Source: CAVSJR01 sp963728285 (GTDB lineage Bacteria; Actinomycetota; UBA4738; HRBIN12). Taken from it: a stretch of 64,000 bases of DNA. Under the pieces are notes generated by a model. It had not been told where the DNA came from and ran no database searches. It saw only the letters and a program-made list of their open reading frames with translations. Positions 54,461 through 64,000 of this stretch are shown here, piece after piece (the stretch's first letter is position 1; each line of letters starts with the position of its first letter). Made by a program: the position numbers and the translations under genes. The stretch lies in the NCBI GenBank assembly GCA_963728285.1, contig CAVSJR010000001.1, positions 806,001 to 870,000 of the forward strand, written 5' to 3'.

Positions 54461-55262
54461 ATGGAGGCAAGCGCCGGGACCGAGCGGACTTCCGCGTCTC
54501 GGGGACGAACGATCGCGTTCCGTGTGATCGCGGCGATCGCCGGTCTGGCGGCCGCCTCCTTCAGCATCCCCTTCGCGCTGCTGGCCCCGTTCGACACGGG
54601 GCCGGATCAGATCCACCGGATCCACTACATCGCCGGCGGGACTTGGCTTCGGGCTGCTCACGGGCGTCCCGCTGTTGCTGTCGGCGTGGCGCCCCGATCG
54701 CTGGATCGCCGCGTTCCACCTGGCGATCGCCTCCTCGGTCGCGGTGCTCGTGGGGGGCCTGCTGTCCGGCGACCTCGTCGCCGGCGGCTACGTGTATCAG
54801 GTGGTCGTCGCGGCCGTGCTCATCGCGCTGCATCCGTATCGAGGGGAGGTCCTGAGCGTTCGCTCGCCGAGCGTCCCGCTCGCCGTGCTGTCGATCCTCG
54901 CGCTGATCCCGGCGGTCGCCTATCTGCTGACGTGGTCGGAGATGCAGCGCACCGCCGCGGTGGGAGACCCGCATGCGGAGCTGCACCACTATTCGAGCAT
55001 GGCGATAACCGGCATCGGGTTCGCGCTCGCGGGGATCGCGGTCGCGGCGCGCGGGAGCGGCTGGCGCATCGCCGCGTGGTTCGTCGGGTTCTCGTGGGCG
55101 GCGATGGGCGTGGCCTCCCTCGCCTGGCCCGAGCACGTCAGCGCCTTCGACTCGCCGTGGGCCTGGGCCTCGATCGCGTTCGGCGTCGCGTTCGTCGCGG
55201 TCGCGGAGTGGCAGGCTCGCTCCGCCCCGCGGCCGGGAGCTCCGAACGTGACCGCCCGGTGA
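54461..55262 (+). CDS. multi-pass membrane protein of unknown function (frame broken)
   Basis: This protein of about 266 residues has six or seven hydrophobic segments. MEASAGTERTSASRGRTIAF and VIAAIAGLAAASFSIPFALL lead to HRIHYIAG. One extra G at about 54639 then moves the frame to LGFGLLTGVPLLLSAWRPDR, after which the rest is open. I do not recognise the family. GGGAGG precedes ATG 54461 by 6 nt. It follows the adenylate cyclase by 20 nt and may be cotranscribed. A small ORF overlaps its stop as GTGA. The total is 802 nt (3n+1). Confidence 0.75.
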
Positions 55263-55507
55263 GCTCGCGCTCCGGCCCCATGCGGTCCTCCGGCCGGCGA
55301 GGCCTCTGGCGCCGATTCGAGCGCCTCCTGCTCGGCGCCGCCATGGGGATCGTGGCCTTCGTGATCGAGCGTCGGGTCCTGCGATCCATCAAGAGGAGCG
55401 GCGCGTCGCCGTGGCCCGCGCCGGACGCGACGACGCTCGAGCCCACCTCGCGTGACGGGGTGGTCAACGTCGAGCTCGATCGGGGGCAGGCCGCCGGGGA
55501 TCGATGA
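55259..55507 (+). CDS. small predicted membrane protein
   Basis: This 82-residue protein starts at GTG 55259, overlapping the previous stop (GTGA). A basic N-terminus (SGRRGLWRRFERLL) leads into one hydrophobic stretch (LGAAMGIVAFVIERRVL), followed by a Pro/Asp-rich tail. No family is recognised. Translational coupling suggests it works with the upstream membrane protein. Confidence 0.6.
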   Translation: MSSRSGPMRSSGRRGLWRRFERLLLGAAMGIVAFVIERRVLRSIKRSGASPWPAPDATTLEPTSRDGVVNVELDRGQAAGDR

Positions 55508-55546
55508 ATCGCGCTCCGCTCCGCCCCTGCGGATCGCGAGACTGCG

Positions 55547-57659
55547 TTATTGCTTCCGGCGGAATAGATCCACCACGAGCGAGAGCGTGAAGACCGCGCC
55601 GACGATGCCGAGGCTCAGCGGCACCCAGCTGGCGACGCGCGCCGAGCTCGCGGTCATCGCGGTTCCGAGCAGCGCGGCGCCGGCGATGATGCCCAGGGCG
55701 AGCCGGCGACCGGCGCGGCGGATGGTGTCCTCGAGCCGCTCCGCCGCGAAGTTGACCTGAAGCTTCGGTCCCGGCCGAGCTCCCGCGAGCCGCTCGAACG
55801 CCTCTGCGAGGCGGGTGAGCCGCACGCGAAGCTTCTGTCCCTCATAGAAGAGCTTCTTCGGATCCATGCGCTCCCGGACCCTGCCGAGCACGCCTCGCAT
55901 CAGGAAGCTGCCCGCAACCTCGAAGGGGTCGAGCTCGGGATCGAGCTCGGCGGTCGCGAGCTGCATCTGCGCCATCGCCTTGCCGGTCAGGGCGAGCGAG
56001 GCGGGGAGGGGCACGTCATGGCGGATGGAGATCTCGGTGATCTCCTGCAGGATCGGGCCGAGCTGGATCTCCTGCAGCGAGACGTTGCGATACTTCGCCA
56101 TGCAGGGCGCCGAGCTCCTCCTGGAATCCCGCGATATCGATGTCGGCGCGGTCGCTTCCTCCCGCCAGCATCAGCGTGACGTCGGTCAGGAAGGTCACGT
56201 CCTCCTGCCAGAACGCCATCAACAGCAGCATGAGGTTCTCGCGGATCTCCGGCCCGATCTCCCCGACCATGCCGAAGTCCAGGAAGTAGATCTTGTCCTT
56301 CCACCACATCAGGTTGCCGGGGTGCGGATCGGCGTGGAAGAAGCCCACCGTGAGGATCTGGGCGTAGTACGACTCGAGGAGCTGCCGCGCGGCCTCCGCC
56401 CGTTCGGGGCCGGCGGGCGCCTCGCGGATCGCGATGCCCTGGATCTCCTCCATCACGAGGAGTCGCTCGGTCGAGAGCTCCCCGTACACGCCCGGAACGT
56501 CGAGCCGGGCGTAGGGCTCGAGGATCGTCCGCATGCGATCGATGTTCGCCGACTCGCCGCGGAAATCGAGCTCTCGCTGAAGCGACACCGACAGGTGCTC
56601 GAAGACCGCCGGCATGTCGATCATCTGCCGGAGCCCCGGGCGGCTCTGCGTCTTCTGGGCGAACAGCTCGAGCAGGCCGAGATCCTTCATGATGTCCGTG
56701 CGAGCGCCGGGCCGCTGCACCTTCGCAACCACGCGGGAGCCGTCGGCGAGGGTCGCACGATGGACCTCGGCGATCGTCCCCGCGGCCATCGGCTGGGGGT
56801 CGATCGATTCGAAGACGTCCTCCCACGGAACGCCGAGCTCCTCCTCCATCACGCCCACGACCTGCGCCTCGGTCAGGGGCGGAACGCTGTCCTGGAGCGT
56901 CGCGAGCTCCTCGATGAACGCGGGAGGCAGAAGGTCCGGGCGGGTGGAGAGGATCTGTCCGAGCTTGGCGAACGTCGGGCCGAGCTCCTCGAGCGCCCCG
57001 CGCAGCCGGCGGGCCGACTCCTGGTGGGCCGTCCGCTCGTCGGCATCAGAGCGCCCGAAGAGCTCCTTGATCCCGTACCTCGTCATCACCCCGGCGATGT
57101 CGAGCGCGCGGCCCATGAGGCGCGGCTCCCGCTGCGGCTCCTCGGGAAGCCGGCTGCCGTGAATCGACGCGATCGACATCCGCCGCTCGTTGCCGTTCGT
57201 ATCGAGATCGGCCGTGTTGACGATGATCACCGTGCATCGCGCGTTGTGGGAGATGCGGTTCGGGACGTTGCCCAGGAGGAACTCCTTGCGGCCGGACATG
57301 CCCGCGTTCCCGACGACCAGCACGTCGACCGACGACTCCTCCGCGACCTGAAGGATCGCCATCGCGGGATCGTCGTGCACGATCACGCGCGCGAGGGCGC
57401 GGTCGCCGGCGAGTTGCTGCGCGAACTGGCTGAGCTCGGCGGCCGCGGCGCTCGCGCGGGTGGCCGCCGCCTGTCCCGCCTGGCTCGCCGCCGTGTGCTC
57501 CACGAGGATGACCTGCAGGACGAGCAGCTCCGAGGCGTAGCGGTCGGCCATGTTGGCCGCCCAGCGAACGGCTCGGTCGGCCGTCTCCGACCGGTCGGTC
57601 GCGACCATCACCCGCTTCACCGACCCCGGGCCACCGGATCCGTTGCCTCGCGTCGCCAT
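55547..57659 (-). CDS. UspA-ABC1/UbiB kinase-like fusion protein (frame broken near the end)
   Basis: Residues 1-165 are a universal stress domain (VKRVMVATDRSETADRAVRW; VLVVGNAGMSGRKEFLLGNV) with the G-x2-G-x9-G ATP motif. The open frame then continues without a stop into an ABC1/UbiB atypical kinase: LGPTFAKLGQILSTRPDLLP (the KxGQ motif), VVAKVQRPGARTD, FFHADPHPGNLMWWK and YFLDFGMVGEIGP. Two C-terminal transmembrane helices follow. One extra base at about 56106 shifts the frame to MAKYRNVSLQEIQLGPILQE. Repaired length is about 703 residues. ABC1 proteins support quinone or lipid metabolism as ATPases. The start ATG 57659 lies 8 nt from CACAAT. Confidence 0.87.
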
Positions 57660-57742
57660 CGGACGGCATTGTGACGTACCGGAGCGCGGACGGAAACCAG
57701 CCGTTGGCCGCGGGGCGGGTTCGGGCGGCCACGACGCGTTGG

Positions 57743-57748
57743 TAGACT
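57743..57748 (+). promoter_or_regulatory. -10 box TAGACT of tRNA-Thr
   Basis: TAGACT lies 13 nt before the mature tRNA 5' end. The same hexamer precedes hpt and lies near the phosphodiesterase gene at 22946. Confidence 0.45.
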
Positions 57749-57761
57749 TCGCGTCGTCGCC

Positions 57762-57835
57762 GCCGGAGTAGCTCAGCCTGGCAGAGCAACCGCCTCGTAA
57801 GTGGTAGGTCGTCGGTTCAAATCCGACCTCCGGCT
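57762..57835 (+). tRNA. tRNA-Thr, anticodon CGT
   Basis: The cloverleaf is complete. The acceptor stem is GCCGGAG/CTCCGGC, the D-stem GCTC/GAGC, and the anticodon stem ACCGC/GTGGT with loop CTCGTAA (anticodon CGT at 57796-57798, reading ACG). The T-stem is GTCGG/CCGAC with loop TTCAAAT. The discriminator is T and CCA is not encoded, so the CCA enzyme at 2063 would add it. Confidence 0.96.
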
Positions 57836-57844
57836 CATGGTTGC

Positions 57845-57850
57845 TACAAT
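57845..57850 (+). promoter_or_regulatory. -10 box TACAAT just after the tRNA gene (leaderless)
   Basis: TACAAT lies 10 nt past the tRNA and 7 nt before GTG 57858. It fixes the start of the next gene. Confidence 0.6.
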
Positions 57851-57857
57851 CCGCGCC

Positions 57858-58535
57858 GTGCCGATCGGGGCAGGCCTCGTGCGACTCGCCGGTGTCCTCG
57901 TCGGCGCGTTGGTCGCGTCCGTCCTCAGCTCGAGCGTCGCGCTCGCGCAGGTCTCGCCGAACGCCACCGTGACGCCGGTCAGGAACACGGGCGGGTTCGT
58001 CTACATCATGGCCTTCCTCATGGCCGTCGCCGGCGTCATCGTGGTGGTCGTCCTCGCGGCGATGTACCTCCGCTACGCCCCGCGATTCCAGAGGACCGAG
58101 GGGGGCGGAGCGGCTCGAGCGGATCGCATCGTTCCCGGGCGCGAGCCGCCGCGCCGCGCCGTCGACGTCTCGCAGGCCGCGCCCGTCGTCGTCGCCCCTC
58201 CGGCGGTGCCGGCTGCGGCCGCCGCCGCACCGGCTCCCGCTCGGGCGGCCCCGGCAGCGGCAGCGCCCGCCGCACCCGCGCCCGCAGCCGCCCCCGCGGC
58301 GACGGCGGCTCCCGCCGCAACCGCGCCCTCCCCGGCTCCGGCCGCCCCGCCGTCGGAAGGGGCCGCCCCCGCGCCGGCCGCGGCGCGCGAGCAGCACGCG
58401 GACGTGGAGCTCGATCAAGAGGTGTTCGATGCGAAGCTCGCCGAGCTGCTCCAGGCCGGCACCGACCGGCGCGTCGCCGAGGGCCAGGCGCGGCGCGCCG
58501 CCATGATCGCCGCACGGAAGAAGGCCGAGGGCTGA
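57858..58535 (+). CDS. membrane protein with Ala/Pro-rich linker
   Basis: This 225-residue protein has an N-terminal signal-like segment (LVRLAGVLVGALVASVLSSS), a short exposed part and a second helix (YIMAFLMAVAGVIVVVVLAA). A cytosolic tail of about 75 residues, almost only Ala and Pro, follows, and the protein ends in an acidic/helical segment VELDQEVFDAKLAELLQAGT. No family is recognised; the layout suggests a tethered adaptor. GTG 57858 is chosen from the TACAAT box 7 nt upstream, not the ATG at 57837 that abuts the tRNA. It precedes the metalloprotease gene by 15 nt. Confidence 0.75.
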   Translation: MPIGAGLVRLAGVLVGALVASVLSSSVALAQVSPNATVTPVRNTGGFVYIMAFLMAVAGVIVVVVLAAMYLRYAPRFQRTEGGGAARADRIVPGREPPRRAVDVSQAAPVVVAPPAVPAAAAAAPAPARAAPAAAAPAAPAPAAAPAATAAPAATAPSPAPAAPPSEGAAPAPAAAREQHADVELDQEVFDAKLAELLQAGTDRRVAEGQARRAAMIAARKKAEG

Positions 58536-58550
58536 CGCCCTCGAGGCCCG

Positions 58551-59630
58551 ATGGACGCCCCCAACGTCGACTGGTCCATGGGGTCGCATGCGGCGCGGCT
58601 CGCCGACTGGTCCACCGCCGCGGACATCGGCAGGCGCGTGGCGGGGCCCGGCATCTCCGTCGTCCCGGTCGAGCGCGCTCGCATGCGCGAGGACCTGGCG
58701 GAGCTCGTTCCCCACAGCGAGGACCTGATCGCGGAGTTCACCGGCCTGCGCGCCGAGGGCTTTCGCTCCAGGGCCTGGGTCATGTCGCGCGGGGAGTGGA
58801 TCGGCCAGAACCTCCGGGGGATCCAGCGGCTGCTCGAGCCGCTGGCGGCGCGGATCCTCGCGGGCCAGCGGCAGGCGAGCCGAAACGAGCTCCGGCGCAA
58901 GAGCCTCGGGGCCCAGGTCGGCCTCCTCCTCGGCTATGTGTCCCGCAAGGTCCTCGGTCAGTACGACGTGTTCCTGCCGCCCGACGACGACGGCCTGCTC
59001 TATTTCGTCGGCCCGAACGTCGCGGAGGTCGAGGAGCGTTTCTCGCTGCCATCCCGTGACTTCCGCCTGTGGATCGCGATCCACGAGGTGACCCACCGCG
59101 TGCAGTTCGGCGCCACGCCGTGGCTTCGGACCCACCTGCACGGCATGGTCGACCGCTATCTCTCGACCGTCTCGCTGGAGGGCGGCGAGGTGGCGCGCCA
59201 GCTCAAGCGCGCGGTGGAGGAGCTGCGATCCGGAGGCGAGTGGCGACGGATCGGCGCGGTCGCCCTGCTCATGAACGAGGAGCAGCGTGAGCTCTTCCAG
59301 CGCATGCAGGCCGTGATGTCGCTGCTCGAGGGCCACGCCTCCTACGTCATGAACGGCGTGGCGCAGGGGCGGGTGCGCGACCTCGAGCGGATGCGATCGA
59401 GCCTCAAGACGCGGCGGCGCGTGTCGGGGATGGAGCGGGGGTTCCAGCGGGCGGTCGGCTTCGATTCGAAGATCCGCCAGTACGACGTTGGGGAGCGGTT
59501 CGTCGCCGTGGTCGTCGAACGCGCCGGCATGGCGGGCTTCAACCGCGTCTGGCGGGACGAGGCGAGCCTTCCCAACCTCCCGGAGATCAACGAGCCGGAA
59601 CGGTGGCTCGAGCGAGTCGCCCCGAGCTGA
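58551..59630 (+). CDS. zinc-dependent metalloprotease, DUF2342/F420-associated family
   Basis: This 359-residue protein has the zinc site LWIAIHEVTHRVQFGATPW (HEVTH at 178-182) and a downstream Glu in SLLEGHASYVMNG. It belongs to the actinobacterial family annotated as zinc-dependent metalloprotease or coenzyme F420 biosynthesis-associated protein. No transmembrane segment is apparent. It is directly followed by tilS (TGATG overlap), an order conserved in many actinobacteria, but its substrate is unknown. Confidence 0.9.
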   Translation: MDAPNVDWSMGSHAARLADWSTAADIGRRVAGPGISVVPVERARMREDLAELVPHSEDLIAEFTGLRAEGFRSRAWVMSRGEWIGQNLRGIQRLLEPLAARILAGQRQASRNELRRKSLGAQVGLLLGYVSRKVLGQYDVFLPPDDDGLLYFVGPNVAEVEERFSLPSRDFRLWIAIHEVTHRVQFGATPWLRTHLHGMVDRYLSTVSLEGGEVARQLKRAVEELRSGGEWRRIGAVALLMNEEQRELFQRMQAVMSLLEGHASYVMNGVAQGRVRDLERMRSSLKTRRRVSGMERGFQRAVGFDSKIRQYDVGERFVAVVVERAGMAGFNRVWRDEASLPNLPEINEPERWLERVAPS

Positions 59631-60628
59631 TGGCTGGTCCCCCGGCCGTCGCTCGAGTGCTCGAGCGTGTGACCGCGACGGCACGGGAGCACGCGATGTT
59701 CCTTCCCGGCGACGACGTGCTCGTCGCGGTGTCGGGAGGGCCGGATTCGCTCTGCTTGCTGCACTCGCTGCACCGGCTCCGGCGGCTGCTGCGGATTCGG
59801 CTCCAGGTGTTTCACTACGATCACCGGCTCCGCCGCGATTCGGCCGCGGATGCGACCTACGTGCGACGGATCGCGGACCGGCTCGGCCTCGCGTTCCACC
59901 TCGTCGTCGCGGACTCCAAGCCGCCGAGGGGGGAGTCGGTCGAGGCATGGGCGCGCGGCGTCAGGCTCCGTGCGCAGCATGCGGTCGCACTCGACCTCGG
60001 AACCCGACGCATCGCCGAGGGCCACACCGTCGACGACCAGGCCGAGACCGTGCTGCTCGCGCTGATCCGAGGCGGTGGGCTCCCCTCCATGACCGGGATC
60101 AGGCCGACGCTGGGCTACGAGGTGCAGCCGCTCCTCGACGTCACCCGAGACGAGGTCGAGTCGTTCTGCCGAGCCCTTCGACTTCGCCCCCGGATGGACC
60201 CGACGAACAAGGACACCCGGTTCCAACGCAATGCCGTCCGGCTGCGCGTGCTGCCCGCGATCGAACGGGCCGTCGGCCGGGATGTGAGGCCCACGCTCGC
60301 ACGGACGGCGACGCTGTTGCGGGCCGACGAGGAGGAGCTCCGGCGGCAGGCGTCGGCGGCGACGGACGAGATCGTGGAGGAGTCCGCGAACGGCATCGAG
60401 ATCGAGGCCACCGCGCTCACGACGCTCTCGCCCGCGCTCGCCGGACGGGTCGTTCGTCAGGCGATGCTGACCGCGGGCGTGGTTCCCACCGAGGAGGCGA
60501 TCGAGGGCGTCGTCGATCTGGCCGAGGGCCGTCCGGGCCGGCGGCGTGACCTTCCCGACGGATTGAAGGCTCGACGCGAGCGACGGTATGTTTTGCTCTC
60601 TCGGTCATCGCACGGAGGTGAGCCGTGA
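59630..60628 (+). CDS. tilS: tRNA(Ile)-lysidine synthetase
   Basis: This 332-residue PP-loop enzyme converts C34 of tRNA-Ile(CAU) to lysidine, letting it read AUA. The ATP loop VLVAVSGGPDSLCLLHSLHR lies at residues 30-49, followed by HYDHRLRRDSAADA and RIAEGHTVDDQAETVLLALI. The C-terminal part RLRVLPAIERAVGRDVRPTL is typical. ATG 59630 overlaps the upstream stop. The C-terminal substrate domains are shorter than in E. coli TilS (430 residues), as usual in actinobacteria. Confidence 0.94.
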   Translation: MAGPPAVARVLERVTATAREHAMFLPGDDVLVAVSGGPDSLCLLHSLHRLRRLLRIRLQVFHYDHRLRRDSAADATYVRRIADRLGLAFHLVVADSKPPRGESVEAWARGVRLRAQHAVALDLGTRRIAEGHTVDDQAETVLLALIRGGGLPSMTGIRPTLGYEVQPLLDVTRDEVESFCRALRLRPRMDPTNKDTRFQRNAVRLRVLPAIERAVGRDVRPTLARTATLLRADEEELRRQASAATDEIVEESANGIEIEATALTTLSPALAGRVVRQAMLTAGVVPTEEAIEGVVDLAEGRPGRRRDLPDGLKARRERRYVLLSRSSHGGEP

Positions 60629-60734
60629 CGGAGGAGGGGAGGATGGAGGGCCCGGTCGTCATCCCCGAGCTCGGCATGCGAGCGGCCGGCGTGCGCGGGC
60701 ATGTGAGCGACCGGTCGCCCGCCGGCACGGTCCC

Positions 60735-60740
60735 TAGACT
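60735..60740 (+). promoter_or_regulatory. -10 box TAGACT of hpt (leaderless)
   Basis: TAGACT, 10 nt, then GTG 60751. It supports the start at 60751 over longer in-frame starts. Confidence 0.5.
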
Positions 60741-60750
60741 TGCGGGACAC

Positions 60751-61302
60751 GTGGCCGAGTACGAGAACGACATCGACACGATCCTCATTACCGAGGACGA
60801 GATCCAGGCGATGGTCCGGAGCCTCGGCGAGCAGATCACGGAGGACTATCGAGGCCGCAGCCCTCTCCTGATCGGCGTCCTGAAGGGCGCGTTCGTCGTC
60901 ATGGCCGACATCTCGCGTCACATCCGCCTCCCGGTGGAGTTCGACTTCATGGCGGTGGCGTCCTACGGGGCCGCGACCAAGACGTCCGGGGTCGTCCGAA
61001 TCCTGAAGGACCTGGACCACGACATCGAGGGCCGCGACGTGCTCCTGATCGAGGACATCATCGACTCGGGCCTCACGCTGAACTACCTGCTGAAGAACCT
61101 TCGCGGCCGGCGGCCCGCGACCCTGGAGGTCTGCGCCCTCCTCCAGAAGGAGGGCATCCAACAGGTGCGGACCCAGATCAAGTACCGGGGCTTCCAGATC
61201 CCGCCGGAGTTCGTCGTCGGCTACGGCCTCGACTTCGCCGAGCGGTTCCGCAACCTGCCCTACGTCGCGACCCTGAAGCCGGACGCCTACCTCGACCGCT
61301 AA
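60751..61302 (+). CDS. hpt: hypoxanthine phosphoribosyltransferase
   Basis: This 183-residue purine salvage enzyme joins hypoxanthine or guanine to PRPP. The PRPP loop is DVLLIEDIIDSGLTLNYLLK. VLKGAFVVMADISRHI, FDFMAVASYG and the C-terminal FVVGYGLDFAERFRNLPYVA match the family. The open frame extends 42 codons upstream, but GTG 60751 (VAEYENDIDTILI) gives the usual length and follows TAGACT by 10 nt. It sits between tilS and ftsH in the conserved order. Confidence 0.95.
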   Translation: MAEYENDIDTILITEDEIQAMVRSLGEQITEDYRGRSPLLIGVLKGAFVVMADISRHIRLPVEFDFMAVASYGAATKTSGVVRILKDLDHDIEGRDVLLIEDIIDSGLTLNYLLKNLRGRRPATLEVCALLQKEGIQQVRTQIKYRGFQIPPEFVVGYGLDFAERFRNLPYVATLKPDAYLDR

Positions 61303-61447
61303 GGGTTCGCGTTCCCCCCGCTCAAGGGCCAGGTCGGGGAGGTCGAAACGTACCTCCGTGATACCATCGGCGAGGGCTCGTGAACGCGCACTAGCGTTCG
61401 GGGCCCCGTAGCATCTCCGCAGGCAGGACGTTCGAAAGGAGCTTCCC

Positions 61448-63373
<1,926 letters not shown>

Positions 63374-63414
63374 GGGTGCCGCTGCACGAACCGGCCGCGG
63401 CCCATCGCTCCCGG

Positions 63415-63420
63415 TAGCAT
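63415..63420 (+). promoter_or_regulatory. -10 box TAGCAT of folE (leaderless)
   Basis: TAGCAT, 8 nt, then GTG 63429, with no ribosome-binding site. Confidence 0.5.
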
Positions 63421-63428
63421 GTGGCGCG

Positions 63429-64000
63429 GTGAGCGACCGACCCGACGAACGATCCGATGACCTCTTCGACGACGCGAAGGTCGAGCAGGGCATCCGCCTG
63501 ATCCTGGAGGGCATCGGAGAGGACGCCGACCGCGGCGGCCTGCGCGAGACGCCGGCCCGCGTCGCCCGCATGTACCGCGAGATCTTCGCCGGGATCGGCA
63601 GGGACGCCTCGGAGCTGGTCACGGTCGTCGAGGGCGCGGACCACGACGAGATGATCATGGTCCGCGACATCCCGCTGTTCTCGATGTGCGAGCACCATCT
63701 CATCCCGTTCAGCGGGAGGGCGCACGTCGCATACATCCCGAACAGGGATCAGGAGATCACCGGCCTGTCCAAGATCGCGCGCGTGGTCGACCTGCTCGCG
63801 AAGCGGCCGCAGGTCCAGGAGCGGCTGACGACCGAGATCGCGGAGGCGCTGGACCGGGCGCTGTCGCCGCGCGGGGTCTTCGTCGTGATCGAGGCCGAGC
63901 ATCTGTGCATGACGATGCGGGGGATCAAGAAGCCCGGCTCGGTGACGGTGACCTCGGCGGTGCGCGGCCTGTTCCGCACCGACGCCCGAACGCGCCAGGA
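63429..64000 (+). CDS. folE: GTP cyclohydrolase I (cut by window end)
   Basis: The frame from GTG 63429 reads MSDRPDERSDDLFDDAKVEQ and stays open to the window end (190 codons). The core motifs are GLRETPARVARMYREIFAGI, IPLFSMCEHHLIPFSGRAHV with the zinc Cys and His, LSKIARVVDLLAKRPQVQER, and EAEHLCMTMRGIKKPGSVTV with the second zinc Cys. The enzyme opens GTP to dihydroneopterin triphosphate for folate. Little is missing, since the family is about 190-200 residues. The ftsH-folE order is common in actinobacteria. Confidence 0.95.
   Translation, partial: MSDRPDERSDDLFDDAKVEQGIRLILEGIGEDADRGGLRETPARVARMYREIFAGIGRDASELVTVVEGADHDEMIMVRDIPLFSMCEHHLIPFSGRAHVAYIPNRDQEITGLSKIARVVDLLAKRPQVQERLTTEIAEALDRALSPRGVFVVIEAEHLCMTMRGIKKPGSVTVTSAVRGLFRTDARTRQ

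Noticed and set aside
18700..56110. Treating the frame-broken genes as pseudogenes
   Set aside because: Motifs, GC-rich third positions and operon overlaps are intact on both sides of each break. Essential genes are included, and all changes are single-base insertions.
18700..56110. Programmed +1 frameshifting as a common mechanism
   Set aside because: The junctions share no slippery sequence, stop codon or downstream structure, and too many unrelated genes are affected.
57837..57857. ATG 57837 as the start of the gene after tRNA-Thr
   Set aside because: It lies 2 nt from the tRNA 3' end with no room for a promoter or ribosome-binding site. TACAAT correctly positions GTG 57858.

Overview
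The window is about 64 kb of very GC-rich chromosome. Gene content points to an uncultivated lineage of Actinomycetota. The signs are a prokaryotic ubiquitin-like protein (Pup), an actinobacterial-type inositol-3-phosphate synthase, a topoisomerase I with a Lys/Ala tail, an MFS-thymidylate kinase fusion, and the gene order DUF2342 metalloprotease - tilS - hpt - ftsH - folE. I see no phage, insertion sequence, CRISPR array or other clearly transferred island. The genes are mostly core or conserved accessory genes, packed tightly on both strands.

Layout. 0-5 kb: NUDIX hydrolase (cut by the window edge), a lone PilT-type ATPase, a small HERHH membrane protein, CCA-adding enzyme and an MFS exporter. 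5-9.8 kb: signal peptidase I, a molybdate operon (HTH-TOBE regulator, modA, modB, modC) and a YchF-type GTPase. 9.9-16.8 kb: pup, Ni-superoxide dismutase divergent from its maturation protease, an M15 peptidase, a MarR-MFS pair, a second MFS with a small membrane protein, a twin-CDGSH iron-sulfur protein and a secreted cyclase-family protein. 16.8-22.8 kb: a secreted metalloprotease, an MFS protein, ino1 with a PadR regulator and a PPOX-fold protein. 22.9-34 kb: an alkaline-phosphatase-superfamily enzyme, a flippase and a glycosyltransferase (probable surface glycan functions), a LOG-like protein, a DEAD/H helicase, a cation exchanger, an LCP-family protein with its partner, and NhaA. 35-45 kb: a short pyruvate-kinase-like protein, a sulfotransferase, a H+-pyrophosphatase, TrkA-type K+ regulators divergent from an APC permease, an HD hydrolase and DedA. 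45-51 kb: topA, MFS-tmk and holB. 51-57.7 kb: a signalling cluster (orphan receiver, UspA, LuxR-type response regulator, receiver-adenylate cyclase, membrane proteins, UspA-ABC1 kinase fusion). 57.7-64 kb: tRNA-Thr(CGT) and the metalloprotease-tilS-hpt-ftsH-folE run.

Two properties cut across the window. First, many genes have a TAnnnT -10 box only 6-10 nt before an ATG or GTG, so leaderless mRNAs are probably common. Second, between about 18.7 and 56.1 kb at least 15 conserved genes are broken by single-base insertions (about 22 in all). Every one shifts the frame by +1 and most look like a duplicated G or C. The genes otherwise look intact, so I read these as sequence or assembly errors and annotate each gene as one CDS across the break.

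All calls come from reading the sequence; no database search was run.
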